DNA of 64,000 nt, from NCBI RefSeq assembly GCF_014534655.1, contig NZ_JACVVD010000002.1, positions 744,001-808,000 of the forward strand. Direction: 5' to 3'. This DNA comes from Paenibacillus sedimenti (GTDB lineage Bacteria > Bacillota > Bacilli > Paenibacillales > NBRC-103111). The notes beneath the pieces are model-generated. The model was given only the letters and a program-made list of their open reading frames with translations. It had not been told where the DNA came from and searched no databases. The translations under genes and the position numbers were made by a program. Positions 25,940-34,906 of the stretch are shown here, piece by piece; within the stretch, counting starts at the first letter, position 1, and each line of letters begins with the position of its first letter.

Positions 25940-28900
25940 ATGTTAAGCTTGTTCAAGCAGCTGGGGAGCTCCCCAAGAAGAATGCTGATCTTGGGTATTC
26001 TCCTGTTCGCAGCACTGCTGTTGCGGCTGGTGATTGCGCCAATCTGGTTCGGCTATGATACCGATGTGCGGACGTTCATGGCATGGGCTGACCGCGCTTA
26101 TACCGTAGGTCTATCAGGACTATACGCGAATGCCAAAGATTACTTTATTGATTATCCGCCAGGATACATGTATGTGCTTTATTTGGTAGGTATGCTTCAC
26201 CATAAGCTCTCCATTCCATGGGAAAGCCCGCAATCGCTAATCATTTTAAAGCTTCCGGCCATGTTAGCCGATTTGTTAACGGCTTTCGTGATTTATCGTC
26301 TCGCCGAAAGCGGAAAGGGCAGTGCCAGAACGTGGCTTCAAGCGTTTGGCCTTGCCGCTTTGTTTGTCTTTAATCCTGCCATTTGGGTGAATTCAGCGAT
26401 CTGGGGACAGGTGGACTCGTTTTTCATGCTGTTTATTCTCGCCACCTTTTTGCTGCAGCAAGAGGGGAAGCTGCCGCAAGCATCGGTTTTTATGGCATTA
26501 GCACTGCTACTGAAGCCGCAGGCTTTGCTGTTTGGCATCTTTTTGCTGATCGATGTGATCCGCAAACGAAATATGATGGTACTTCTGTTGAGTGTTCTAA
26601 GCGGTGCAGCAACGATAGCCGTATTGGCGCTTCCTTTTGCGATAGGAAGAGGGTATGGTTGGCTGTTTGAACTATATTCAGGTACTTTAGCTTCTTATCC
26701 CTATGCCTCGTTAAATGCGTTCAATCTCATGGCGCTGCTCGGCGGCAACTTTGTTGATATGACCACTGGTGTGCTGAACATCTCCTATCAATGGATTGGC
26801 TTGGTACTGATGGGACTGTCCATTATATACGCCTGCTATTTGTATATGCGCAGCAGGGGTCAGCGCGGGGCATTGTTGTACATCTCGTTTTTGTTTATTA
26901 CCGCGGTTTTCATATGCATGACCAAAATGCATGAGCGTTATTTGCATTATGGTCTGCTGCTGGCTCTTGCCAGCTTTTTGTACATAAAAGATCGCAGAAT
27001 TCTCTGGTTGTTCATCGGGTTTAGTTGCACTCATTTTGTAAACGTAGCGGATGTGCTCTTGCGCAGTTTCCATCAGGATTATCACATTCCGCGCTACGAT
27101 TCGCTCATGCTGATCATTTCAGCGATCAATGTCATTATATTCGGATATGCATGTTTATTGGGATGGAGGCTTTTCGTGGGATCACATCATGATCAGGGGG
27201 CGGAGCAAGTTATCCCGCATGCACCTGAAAAAGCAGAACTTAAGTTTTCTGAACGCTGGGACGCGATTTTCAAACCTCGTGAAGACGGGATCGAAAGAAG
27301 CGGCAAAGGGCGTTTTTTTACCAAAAAAGATATGTGGTACTTAGGAAGTCTAGTACTTGTATATACCCTTATTGCGCTGTTTAACCTTGGCGGTCATAAG
27401 GATCCTGTTACGTTTTGGAAGCCTGCCAAATCAGGGGAAGCGGTCATCGTCGATTTAGGATCGGCACATAACCTTACGCGAATTAACAGCTTCGCAGGTG
27501 TAGGGGAAGGCGCTTATTCGTATTGGTTCTCCATGGATGGCAAGGATTGGAGCGGCCAGATTGCGGTAAAGTCTGATCATACGAAAGTTTTTACATGGAA
27601 TACGGTAGAGCCTAAGCTGAATGCGCGATTTGTGAAAATAACGATCGATGCACAGGAGAGCGCTGCGCTGCATCTCCACGAAGTTGGTATTTTCGGGAAT
27701 GGAAGTTCTGCCATTTTGCCGGTGCGGCAAGTCATAGAGCAGGATGTGAACGCATCAGATGAAGGGAAGCCTGCTTTTCTGTTTGATGAACAGGGCGTAG
27801 TACCGTACACGCCTACGTATATGGAGGGCTCGTACTTCGATGAGATTTATCATGCGAGAACAGCTTATGAACACCTCCATAAAATTGAGCCTTATGAAAG
27901 CACGCACCCGCCGCTTGGCAAAATTCTCATCTCTATCGGGATCTATGTATTTGGCTTAAATCCGTTTGGCTGGAGAATCGTCGGCACCCTGTTCGGTATC
28001 GCGATGATCCCTGTCATGTATGTGTTCGCCAAACGGATGTTCGGACGCTCGGAATTTGCTTTTATCGCTGCGTTCCTGCTTACATTCGACTTTATGCATT
28101 TTGCTCAGACGCGAATCGCGACGATTGATGTGTACGGCGTATTCTTCATCATGCTGATGTTCTACTACATGCATCGCTATACGACGCTCAGTTTTTATAG
28201 GGAACGTCTTTGGGCGACGCTTGTGCCCCTTGGATTATCCGGCTTGTTTTTTGGCATAGGAGCTGCATCCAAATGGATCGTGATTTATGGCGGAGCAGGA
28301 CTCGCCCTGCTCCTGCTTTTATCGCTGCTTGAGCGCTTTAGCGAGTATCGATTTGCCAGGCGATTGCTGCGCGAAGATGCGGCCATTGCGGAACCGGCAG
28401 CCACTGCTGCCCCTGATCAGCTACAGCTGACTGACGAGCAGCGGAGCCGCTTGCAGCTTGTGCAGCGCCTCTTCATGAAGTACACGCTTCTTACGTTGGT
28501 CTGGTGTGTGCTTATGTTTGTCATCGTTCCACTTGGCGTCTATACGCTATCTTATATTCCGTTCATGATGGTGCCGGGTCCGGGGCACGATTTGAAAGAC
28601 GTCGTCACCTATCAGGTGCATATGTTCAAATATCACTCGGATCTTGTCGCGACGCATCCGTTCTCGTCTCCATGGTGGGAATGGCCGATGATGCTAAGGC
28701 CAATTTGGTATTATCAAGCAAAGCTGATGCCGGAGGGCATGCTGTCCAGCATCATTTCTTTTGGCAATCCGCTCGTTTGGTGGCCAGGCTTCATTGCGGT
28801 AGTGCTTTCGTTTTATGTAGCTTTCAAAAGGAAAGACAGCATCCTTCGCATGCTGTTGATCGCCTACTGCTCGCAGTATTTGCCATGGATTCTTGTGCCG

Positions 28901-29137
28901 AGGCTAACTTTTATTTATCATTATTTTGCAATGGTTCCATTCCTCATCCTCATATTGACCTACTATGTGAAGGAGTATTTGGAGGAAGGGCAGCTTCATA
29001 AAAGGAGATGGGTGTACGGATATTTGGCAGCGGTGCTCCTGTTGTTCGTTATTTTCTATCCGATCCTATCCGGGATGGTCATTCCCGCGAAATATTCGTT
29101 CTTCCTCCGCTGGCTGCCCGGTTGGAATTTCTTTTAG
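25940..29137 (+). CDS. Large glycosyltransferase/PMT fusion membrane protein
   Basis: This 1065-residue protein has three parts. Residues about 1-410 form a polytopic GT-C-like region (IWFGYDTDVRTF, DYPPGYMYVLYL, INSAIWGQVDSFF-like motif). Residues about 440-600 hold a soluble beta-rich domain resembling F5/8 discoidin folds (VIVDLGSAHNLTRI, FSMDGKDWSG, RFVKITID). Residues about 620-1065 are a protein-O-mannosyltransferase-like module, with YFDEIYHARTAYE and THPPLGK as the catalytic acidic motif and donor loop. It probably transfers sugar from a polyprenyl phosphate donor outside the membrane. The ATG at 25940 follows AAAGGAG. Confidence 0.8.
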   Translation: MLSLFKQLGSSPRRMLILGILLFAALLLRLVIAPIWFGYDTDVRTFMAWADRAYTVGLSGLYANAKDYFIDYPPGYMYVLYLVGMLHHKLSIPWESPQSLIILKLPAMLADLLTAFVIYRLAESGKGSARTWLQAFGLAALFVFNPAIWVNSAIWGQVDSFFMLFILATFLLQQEGKLPQASVFMALALLLKPQALLFGIFLLIDVIRKRNMMVLLLSVLSGAATIAVLALPFAIGRGYGWLFELYSGTLASYPYASLNAFNLMALLGGNFVDMTTGVLNISYQWIGLVLMGLSIIYACYLYMRSRGQRGALLYISFLFITAVFICMTKMHERYLHYGLLLALASFLYIKDRRILWLFIGFSCTHFVNVADVLLRSFHQDYHIPRYDSLMLIISAINVIIFGYACLLGWRLFVGSHHDQGAEQVIPHAPEKAELKFSERWDAIFKPREDGIERSGKGRFFTKKDMWYLGSLVLVYTLIALFNLGGHKDPVTFWKPAKSGEAVIVDLGSAHNLTRINSFAGVGEGAYSYWFSMDGKDWSGQIAVKSDHTKVFTWNTVEPKLNARFVKITIDAQESAALHLHEVGIFGNGSSAILPVRQVIEQDVNASDEGKPAFLFDEQGVVPYTPTYMEGSYFDEIYHARTAYEHLHKIEPYESTHPPLGKILISIGIYVFGLNPFGWRIVGTLFGIAMIPVMYVFAKRMFGRSEFAFIAAFLLTFDFMHFAQTRIATIDVYGVFFIMLMFYYMHRYTTLSFYRERLWATLVPLGLSGLFFGIGAASKWIVIYGGAGLALLLLLSLLERFSEYRFARRLLREDAAIAEPAATAAPDQLQLTDEQRSRLQLVQRLFMKYTLLTLVWCVLMFVIVPLGVYTLSYIPFMMVPGPGHDLKDVVTYQVHMFKYHSDLVATHPFSSPWWEWPMMLRPIWYYQAKLMPEGMLSSIISFGNPLVWWPGFIAVVLSFYVAFKRKDSILRMLLIAYCSQYLPWILVPRLTFIYHYFAMVPFLILILTYYVKEYLEEGQLHKRRWVYGYLAAVLLLFVIFYPILSGMVIPAKYSFFLRWLPGWNFF

Positions 29138-29165
29138 ACAACTATTTAAATGGAGAGTGATTCAC

Positions 29166-29714
29166 ATGGCTAAAGTTGTTATTATTTCTGGTAGTCCGAC
29201 ACCAACGTCCCGCTTGCACGGCGTTATTGAAGTCGCCAAAACCGAACTGCTGGAAGCAGGCTTGGAAGTAGAATGGATTAAAGTCCGCGATATCCCGGCG
29301 GAAGATCTGATGTACGCGAAGTTCGACAGCGAAGCGATCGTCAAAGCGAACGCGATTGTCGCTGAAGCCGATGCTGTATTCGTTGCTACGCCTGTATACA
29401 AAGCTTCTTACACCGGCGTATTGAAAGCATTTCTCGATCTTCTCCCGCAAAAAGGTCTCGAACGCAAAATCGTGCTCCCGCTTGCAGTAGGCGGAACGAT
29501 TTCACATCTGCTTGCGATTGATTATGCTTTAAAGCCCGTACTGTCATCGTTAGGTGCCCAAAACATTCTGCAAGGCGTGTACGTGCTGGATAAACAAGTG
29601 ACTTGGGGCGATCAGGGACAAGCCATTTTGGAAGATGAAATCTCAACGCGACTTCACGAATCCGTCTCCGAATTTATTCAAGAGATCAAGTGGCATACAA
29701 GCCGCCAAGCTTAA
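29166..29714 (+). CDS. ssuE: NADPH-dependent FMN reductase
   Basis: The 182-residue flavodoxin-like protein starts with VVIISGSPTPTSR, the FMN phosphate-binding loop. TPVYKASYTGVLKAFLDL and LPLAVGGTISHLL follow, as in SsuE. Such reductases supply reduced FMN to alkanesulfonate monooxygenase, but no ssuABCD genes are nearby, so its partner is uncertain. The ATG at 29166 follows GGAGAG; an in-frame start at 29157 is less well placed. Confidence 0.82.
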   Translation: MAKVVIISGSPTPTSRLHGVIEVAKTELLEAGLEVEWIKVRDIPAEDLMYAKFDSEAIVKANAIVAEADAVFVATPVYKASYTGVLKAFLDLLPQKGLERKIVLPLAVGGTISHLLAIDYALKPVLSSLGAQNILQGVYVLDKQVTWGDQGQAILEDEISTRLHESVSEFIQEIKWHTSRQA

Positions 29715-29886
29715 TTCAATCAGGCTTTTGAGAAAAAACTAAGGCTGCGGCTTTCTTTTCTCCAAGAATGAAAAACATCATTAGAGGATACGATTAAACC
29801 GACTCGGGTAGCTGCAACGATGATAAGCATCGTTACAGCAACACTGAACACCATCAACTCGCCCTTCCCATCTTAAGACGCCTTAA

Positions 29887-29921
29887 CCGTCACTAGCAGC
29901 TTTTGCCAGTGGCGGCTTTTT
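29887..29921 (+). terminator. Terminator before the exonuclease gene
   Basis: CCGTCACT pairs with AGTGGCGG (one wobble) and ends in CTTTTT. It probably ends transcription from the FMN reductase gene. Confidence 0.7.
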
Positions 29922-29989
29922 GCGTGCTGAGCTCAGCCTCCCGTGTTATAATGTTAATAGCATTCATACATATTTAGGAGTGATCTGAT

Positions 29990-30865
29990 TTGTCTCAAAC
30001 ATCCTCTGGTTCTGTGCTGCTTGTTGATGGCATGGCACTTTTGTTCCGCGGGTTTTATGCAACTTCCTCAGGCGGCTATATTATGCGTACAAATTCCGGC
30101 ACGCCGATTAATGCGGTATATGGTTTTCTTAAGTACATGCTCGACGCCATTCAAACTTTTAAGCCTTCACATGTGGTATGCTGTTGGGATATGGGCAGCA
30201 AAACATTCCGTACCGAGAAGTTCGAAGCTTATAAAGCAAATCGCGGAGAAGCACCGGAAGAGCTGATTCCTCAGTTCGATCTGGTGAAGGAAGTGACAGC
30301 CAGCTTCAACATTCCGAACGTTGGCGTTTTCGGATACGAAGCGGATGATTGCATTGGCACACTGGCCCGTTCATACAGTTCTCAAACGAAAGTTCAAATT
30401 CTGACAGGCGATCATGATATGCTGCAGCTGGTTGATGAGAACACGGAAGTCATTATTATGAAAAAAGGGCACTCCAACTATATGGTCTACACGCTCGAGA
30501 CACTAATGGAGGAGAAGAGCTTGACGCCACCTCAGATCATCGATCTGAAAGGGCTGACGGGGGATACTGCGGACAATTATCCGGGCGTCAAAGGCATCGG
30601 CGAGAAGACAGCGACCAAGCTGCTCGTGGAATATCAGACAATCGATGGCATCCTGGAAAATTTGGCCGCCCTGCCAAAGGGGGTTCGTGCGAAGATCGAA
30701 GCGGAGCTCGATATGCTGCACCTGTCGCGCGATCTGGCTACAATCCGCCTGGATGCTCCCGTTGCTTGCGCATTGGAAGATTGCGAATGGGCGATGGAGC
30801 GGGATAAAGTGATCAGTAAATTCGAGGAGCTCGAATTTAAAGGTTTGATGAGGCTGATTGGCTGA
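29990..30865 (+). CDS. 5'-3' exonuclease/flap endonuclease, PolI 5'-nuclease homologue
   Basis: This 291-residue protein is a stand-alone version of the DNA polymerase I 5' nuclease, related to Bacillus YpcP. Metal-binding carboxylates are in LLVDGMALLFRG, VCCWDMGS, YEADDCIGT and LTGDHDMLQL. The helix-hairpin-helix DNA clamp is at LKGLTGDTADNYPGVKGIG. It removes RNA primers or flaps during lagging-strand replication and repair. The TTG start at 29990 follows AGGAG. It is flanked by terminators, so it is its own unit. Confidence 0.9.
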   Translation: MSQTSSGSVLLVDGMALLFRGFYATSSGGYIMRTNSGTPINAVYGFLKYMLDAIQTFKPSHVVCCWDMGSKTFRTEKFEAYKANRGEAPEELIPQFDLVKEVTASFNIPNVGVFGYEADDCIGTLARSYSSQTKVQILTGDHDMLQLVDENTEVIIMKKGHSNYMVYTLETLMEEKSLTPPQIIDLKGLTGDTADNYPGVKGIGEKTATKLLVEYQTIDGILENLAALPKGVRAKIEAELDMLHLSRDLATIRLDAPVACALEDCEWAMERDKVISKFEELEFKGLMRLIG

Positions 30866-30884
30866 AGACAGCCAATGATATAGG

Positions 30885-30920
30885 AAGGGACGAGGCTATG
30901 AGAGGCCTTGTCCCTTTTTT
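30885..30920 (+). terminator. Terminator after the exonuclease gene
   Basis: AAGGGACGAGGC pairs with GCCTTGTCCCTT, followed by TTTTT. Confidence 0.88.
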
Positions 30921-30922
30921 GT

Positions 30923-31024
30923 TCCCAATAGGAAATTTTAACTTCGTTAAAGCACTAAAGTGCTAAACAAACTTTCCTATTGGCGATAAAAATTTCCGCT
31001 GAACGCGGTCGCTCATCTCTCAAA
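30923..31024 (-). repeat. Dispersed structured element, copy 1
   Basis: On the minus strand a conserved module (GATGAGCGACCGCGTTCAGC, then TTTTTATCGCCAATA) is followed by a hairpin. Its arms are CCAATAGGAAA and TTTCCTATTGG, and it encloses the inner palindrome AGCACTTTAGTGCT. The same module occurs at 50238-50353 and 50745-50833 with a different hairpin sequence each time. Confidence 0.75.
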
Positions 31025-31667
31025 CAATCCCCTCTGTTGTCCGAAAACGCCCAATTACGGAGAAAGAAGTATCAGCCAAAATATCTGCAGTCCGATTTTA
31101 CCTAGTAGGAAAATGATTATTCGATCACATGGTCGGTATAGTCGTCGTAAGTGGGAAAAATGGGACTGCATTAGCTAATTTCCTAACCAGCTATACATAA
31201 TTGGGTGAAATCGAACTACAGCTACTCCTATTACAACAAAGGCGGTTTTCGAGTCGGATCAACCCTCCAAGCGTGTGTTCTGGCTGAAACGGAGCCGATG
31301 TCTCCGAATAGATGCCCAATCATCTGTTGAAAAAGCTGTTGCCATAGTCTCGAACGTTCATTTACATCGTCAAGGCTGATTCTGGCGATTAACCAACTAT
31401 CGTTCAACAGATGCATGTGCCGAACCCATTGGTTGGTGCCTCGCCTTTACGCCTGTTAAGGTGCATCTCCTTTTATCAGCGAAACGATTAACTGGCAATA
31501 GTACGGCTGCTCTGTACGTGTGCAAAATAAAAGCAATCCAGGACAAATTTTGTTCATTTCAATTAAATCCTTATTTTTTGAAAGGGGTTACAATTTATTT
31601 AGGAACCTCATTTGCAAAGGGAGACTCATATGCAAACTTTATATGGAGATCTTGAAGGCAATGAACG
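31025..31667. other. Gene-poor spacer upstream of the two-component system
   Basis: I see no convincing gene here. A minus-strand open frame at 31231-31416 (61 codons) has no ribosome site and no recognisable motif. The stretch probably holds the promoter of yesM near its right end, where GAAAGGGGTTACAATTT is followed by GGAGAT-like sequences. Confidence 0.5.
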
Positions 31668-33356
31668 ATGATCAGATTACTAAAAATGCGCTCGCTCAAA
31701 TCGAAGATCATTCTTTTTTTTATTCTTTTTGCCAGTATTGTGATGATCCTTCAGATTGGAATCTTTCAGCATTGGATCGGCGCCATTATTTTGGATAAAT
31801 CGGATGCCTACTTTGAAGAAACCGTTCATCAGGTCGGTAAAAGGGTAGAGCTTCAATTAAAGCAATTTAACTCGTTAGCTGTGGGAATGAGCAACAATCA
31901 GGTCATGAAAAATTATTTATCCGATCTCAAAAAGCAAACGATTAATTACAACATCGCCAAATATAAAATCAGCAATGAAATAATAAGAACGACGAATATG
32001 GAATGGATCGACAATATATACATTTTCCCGGTCCGCTCACAGCCGATTAATTTATACTACAGCATAGCTATCTTTGAAGTCGATCCTTCTATAGAGAAGC
32101 TGCTGAATGAAGGGTTCGGCAGCAATCCGGATGAAGTGAAATGGATGGATATACAAACGAAGCCGCCTCATACATTATCCGCGCTTCTAATGATCCATGA
32201 GGAAGACAATTTGGGCTTACTGAAAATTGACCTTAATGAAATCCTTTTTAGTGACATTCTGGATGAAGTTCATCTGGGGAATGAAGGCACGGTCTACCTC
32301 ACGAAAGATAATATCATCATTTACGCCAAAGACCGTGAGTTTGTAGGCAAACCGGTATCGGCTCTGGACAATCGTCAAATTACCAGGGTGGAGTATGAAC
32401 TGGAAGAAAAAAGCTGGAAAATTATCGGCGCTGTGCCCCAAACTGAAATTTTGCATGGAATCGATCAATTCAACCGGATCTTCATGTTCATGGTGATTTT
32501 AATCTTGGCGGCCATTATGGCATTTGCGATAGCGACAGCCCAGACGGTTTTACGGCCACTGAAGAAGATTATGAGAGGGATGGAGAGTGTTCAGCAAGGT
32601 AATTTGCAAGTCGTTTTGCATCATAAAAGCAATGATGAATTCAGTGCTATTTTTTTCCATTTTAACTATATGGTGGATCGGGTAAATAATCTGATTGAAA
32701 CGATATACCAGCAGCAGACGCAGAATCGGAAGGCGGAGCTGCTGAGCTTGCTTTCCAAGCTCAACCCCCATTTCTTATACAACTCATTGGATATGATTTA
32801 TTGGAAGGCCATTATAAAGGGAGAAGAGGAGATTGGGGGGATTATCGTGGCCCTTTCCAATATTCTCAGGTACTCCATTTCGCATCAAAATGAGTTTGTG
32901 ACAGTTACCGAGGATATAGAGCAGTTGGAACATTATTTGTTGATACAAAGAATGAGATTTGAAGAAAAATTGCGATACGAATTTCAGATTCAACCGGACC
33001 TTGCACACTATAAAATTCCTAAATTAGCCATTCAGCCGTTAGTGGAAAATGCCATGAAATATGCGTTTCAAGATATGAAACATGACGGCTTGATACGAAT
33101 CCGGGGCTATTTGGATGAGAATGATTTGATTTTTGAAGTCATCGACAACGGGGTAGGTATGACGGAAGAAAAGGTTCGGAGACTTGTATCTATATGTGAA
33201 TCCGAAAGCGAGGAGGGGGGGCTGGGGATTCGGCTTGTGCATCAAAGAGCTAAATACATCTATGGAGAGAATTATGGCATACACATTGAAAGTGCGATCG
33301 GGAAAGGCACAACAATTAGGGTTAGATTAGGGGGAACCTTGATATGCTCAAAATGA
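31668..33356 (+). CDS. YesM-type sensor histidine kinase
   Basis: The 562-residue kinase has one membrane segment near 12-35, an extracytoplasmic sensing domain, a second membrane segment near 267-290 and a HAMP linker. The His_kinase/HATPase region follows: the phospho-accepting His is in SKLNPHFLYNSLD, the N box in QPLVENAMKYAF, and the G box in GGLGIRLVHQRA. This family senses extracellular oligosaccharide-related signals in Paenibacillus and Bacillus. The stop overlaps the next gene by 13 bases, which couples it to its response regulator. Confidence 0.9.
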   Translation: MIRLLKMRSLKSKIILFFILFASIVMILQIGIFQHWIGAIILDKSDAYFEETVHQVGKRVELQLKQFNSLAVGMSNNQVMKNYLSDLKKQTINYNIAKYKISNEIIRTTNMEWIDNIYIFPVRSQPINLYYSIAIFEVDPSIEKLLNEGFGSNPDEVKWMDIQTKPPHTLSALLMIHEEDNLGLLKIDLNEILFSDILDEVHLGNEGTVYLTKDNIIIYAKDREFVGKPVSALDNRQITRVEYELEEKSWKIIGAVPQTEILHGIDQFNRIFMFMVILILAAIMAFAIATAQTVLRPLKKIMRGMESVQQGNLQVVLHHKSNDEFSAIFFHFNYMVDRVNNLIETIYQQQTQNRKAELLSLLSKLNPHFLYNSLDMIYWKAIIKGEEEIGGIIVALSNILRYSISHQNEFVTVTEDIEQLEHYLLIQRMRFEEKLRYEFQIQPDLAHYKIPKLAIQPLVENAMKYAFQDMKHDGLIRIRGYLDENDLIFEVIDNGVGMTEEKVRRLVSICESESEEGGLGIRLVHQRAKYIYGENYGIHIESAIGKGTTIRVRLGGTLICSK

Positions 33357-34810
33357 TGCTCGTTGATGATGAAAGAACCGTTTTGCAAGGACTTTCGCAT
33401 ATTCTGTCTAAATACTGCCCGAGGTATGAAGTTGTAAGCATGGTACAAAGTGCATCAGAGGCACTGAACCTTTTAGAGAACGTATACGTCGATGTCGTCA
33501 TTACGGATGTCAAAATGCCGGATATGGATGGCATTGAACTGACGAAGAAGATCCGTACGTTATACCCGCGGACTGAAGTTATTGTACTTAGCGGATATGA
33601 CGATTTTGAGTTCGTCAGACAGACGATGAAGAATGGAGCCTATGATTATTTATTAAAGCCGTGCAACTATCAAAGTATATTGGACCTTTTGCTTAAACTT
33701 GAAGAAGATTTGCTGAAGCTTGATGCGAGTGTAGCGACACCGGGCAAGAAAGAGTGGCATGACACATATGCCGGCTACGATAATCTGAAAATCGCCGTTG
33801 TCTCTACTCAAGGGAGCGCAGATTCGAATTTTTCGGAGCTGCTCAACCAAGAATTGAAAAAAGGGACCATGCCGAAGGAGCTCGTTACACGGATAAAAAT
33901 GAATGAGCACTTCGTCATTCTTTTTCAGCATTCTATGGAAGTATCCGACAATAAGCAAAGGTTTTACGGATACCGCCAAAGCCTACAGCGAAAAGGTTAT
34001 ACCACGTATTGGGCCATCCGCGATTGCGGACGTAGCTCGGAATGTTTGCTGGAAGCGTACGAAGCTTGTACGGAAATGATTGAATTCTTGCAATTCAATG
34101 AAATGGCTGCCGTGCTGGATGCTGATATGCATCACAAGTATTTGGACAGGCATAAAGCTCAGGATCTAAGCCAATATGTGTCATGCGAAACCATTATGAA
34201 ATACGTAATGAGCGGAGATCATGAGAAATTACAGCACTATTTGGAAATAAATTGGAATCTGCTATGCCGCAGCGACTTGTATTGGGATCCTAAGCAGTTG
34301 AAGAACGCCACATTGAAACTATGCATTTATTTGGAGCATCAATTGAAAGACAATGGCCTGAAGCCATTAAGCGGGGAACTCGAGGATTATGTTGATAGAA
34401 TAAAGATGTTAAGCACATTCCGAACTCTCTTCGATTGGCTGAAAAGTTATATCATGAACACGATAGCGAATCTTCATGGTGAAGAACCTGCGCCGCAGTA
34501 CATACAAACTGTCAAGAAATATATCGAGAAGCATTATATGGACGATATTTGCTTGAAGACCGTTTCGGATACCGTGTTTCTCAATCCATGGTATTTTAGC
34601 ACGCAGTTCAAGAAATATATGAACATGACCTTTAGCGAATACTTGAATCAAGTCCGAGTGCGCATGGCGAAGCTATTTTTGAAACAAAGAGATCTCAAAG
34701 TATATCAAGTGGCGGAAATGGTCGGTTTTCAGGATGCCGCTTATTTTAGCACTGTCTTTAAAAATTTGGAAAACATGAGTCCGAAGGATTACCAGAAAAC
34801 GGTTTCATAA
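33344..34810 (+). CDS. YesN-type response regulator with AraC DNA-binding domain
   Basis: The 488-residue product has an N-terminal receiver domain with the phosphorylated Asp at about 55 (VVITDVKMPDMDG). The conserved Lys of the receiver is in DYLLKPCN. A long middle region of unknown fold is followed by an AraC-type pair of helix-turn-helices at about 390-485 (WYFSTQFKKYMNMTFSEYL, then VAEMVGFQDAAYFSTVFK). It likely activates the ABC importer genes that start 97 bases downstream. Confidence 0.92.
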   Translation: MLKMMLVDDERTVLQGLSHILSKYCPRYEVVSMVQSASEALNLLENVYVDVVITDVKMPDMDGIELTKKIRTLYPRTEVIVLSGYDDFEFVRQTMKNGAYDYLLKPCNYQSILDLLLKLEEDLLKLDASVATPGKKEWHDTYAGYDNLKIAVVSTQGSADSNFSELLNQELKKGTMPKELVTRIKMNEHFVILFQHSMEVSDNKQRFYGYRQSLQRKGYTTYWAIRDCGRSSECLLEAYEACTEMIEFLQFNEMAAVLDADMHHKYLDRHKAQDLSQYVSCETIMKYVMSGDHEKLQHYLEINWNLLCRSDLYWDPKQLKNATLKLCIYLEHQLKDNGLKPLSGELEDYVDRIKMLSTFRTLFDWLKSYIMNTIANLHGEEPAPQYIQTVKKYIEKHYMDDICLKTVSDTVFLNPWYFSTQFKKYMNMTFSEYLNQVRVRMAKLFLKQRDLKVYQVAEMVGFQDAAYFSTVFKNLENMSPKDYQKTVS

Positions 34811-34906
34811 TAGTGCTAATGCTTTTAAAAGAAATCCAAGATTATTAAAATTTTTATTTTTTTCCCGGTGATACAATCTAATAAATCGTACAAAGGAGGA
34901 GTCGAA

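Noticed and set aside
31231..31416. 61-codon minus-strand frame in the spacer upstream of yesM
   Set aside because: No ribosome site and no family resemblance strong enough to call. A remnant gene is possible but unsupported.
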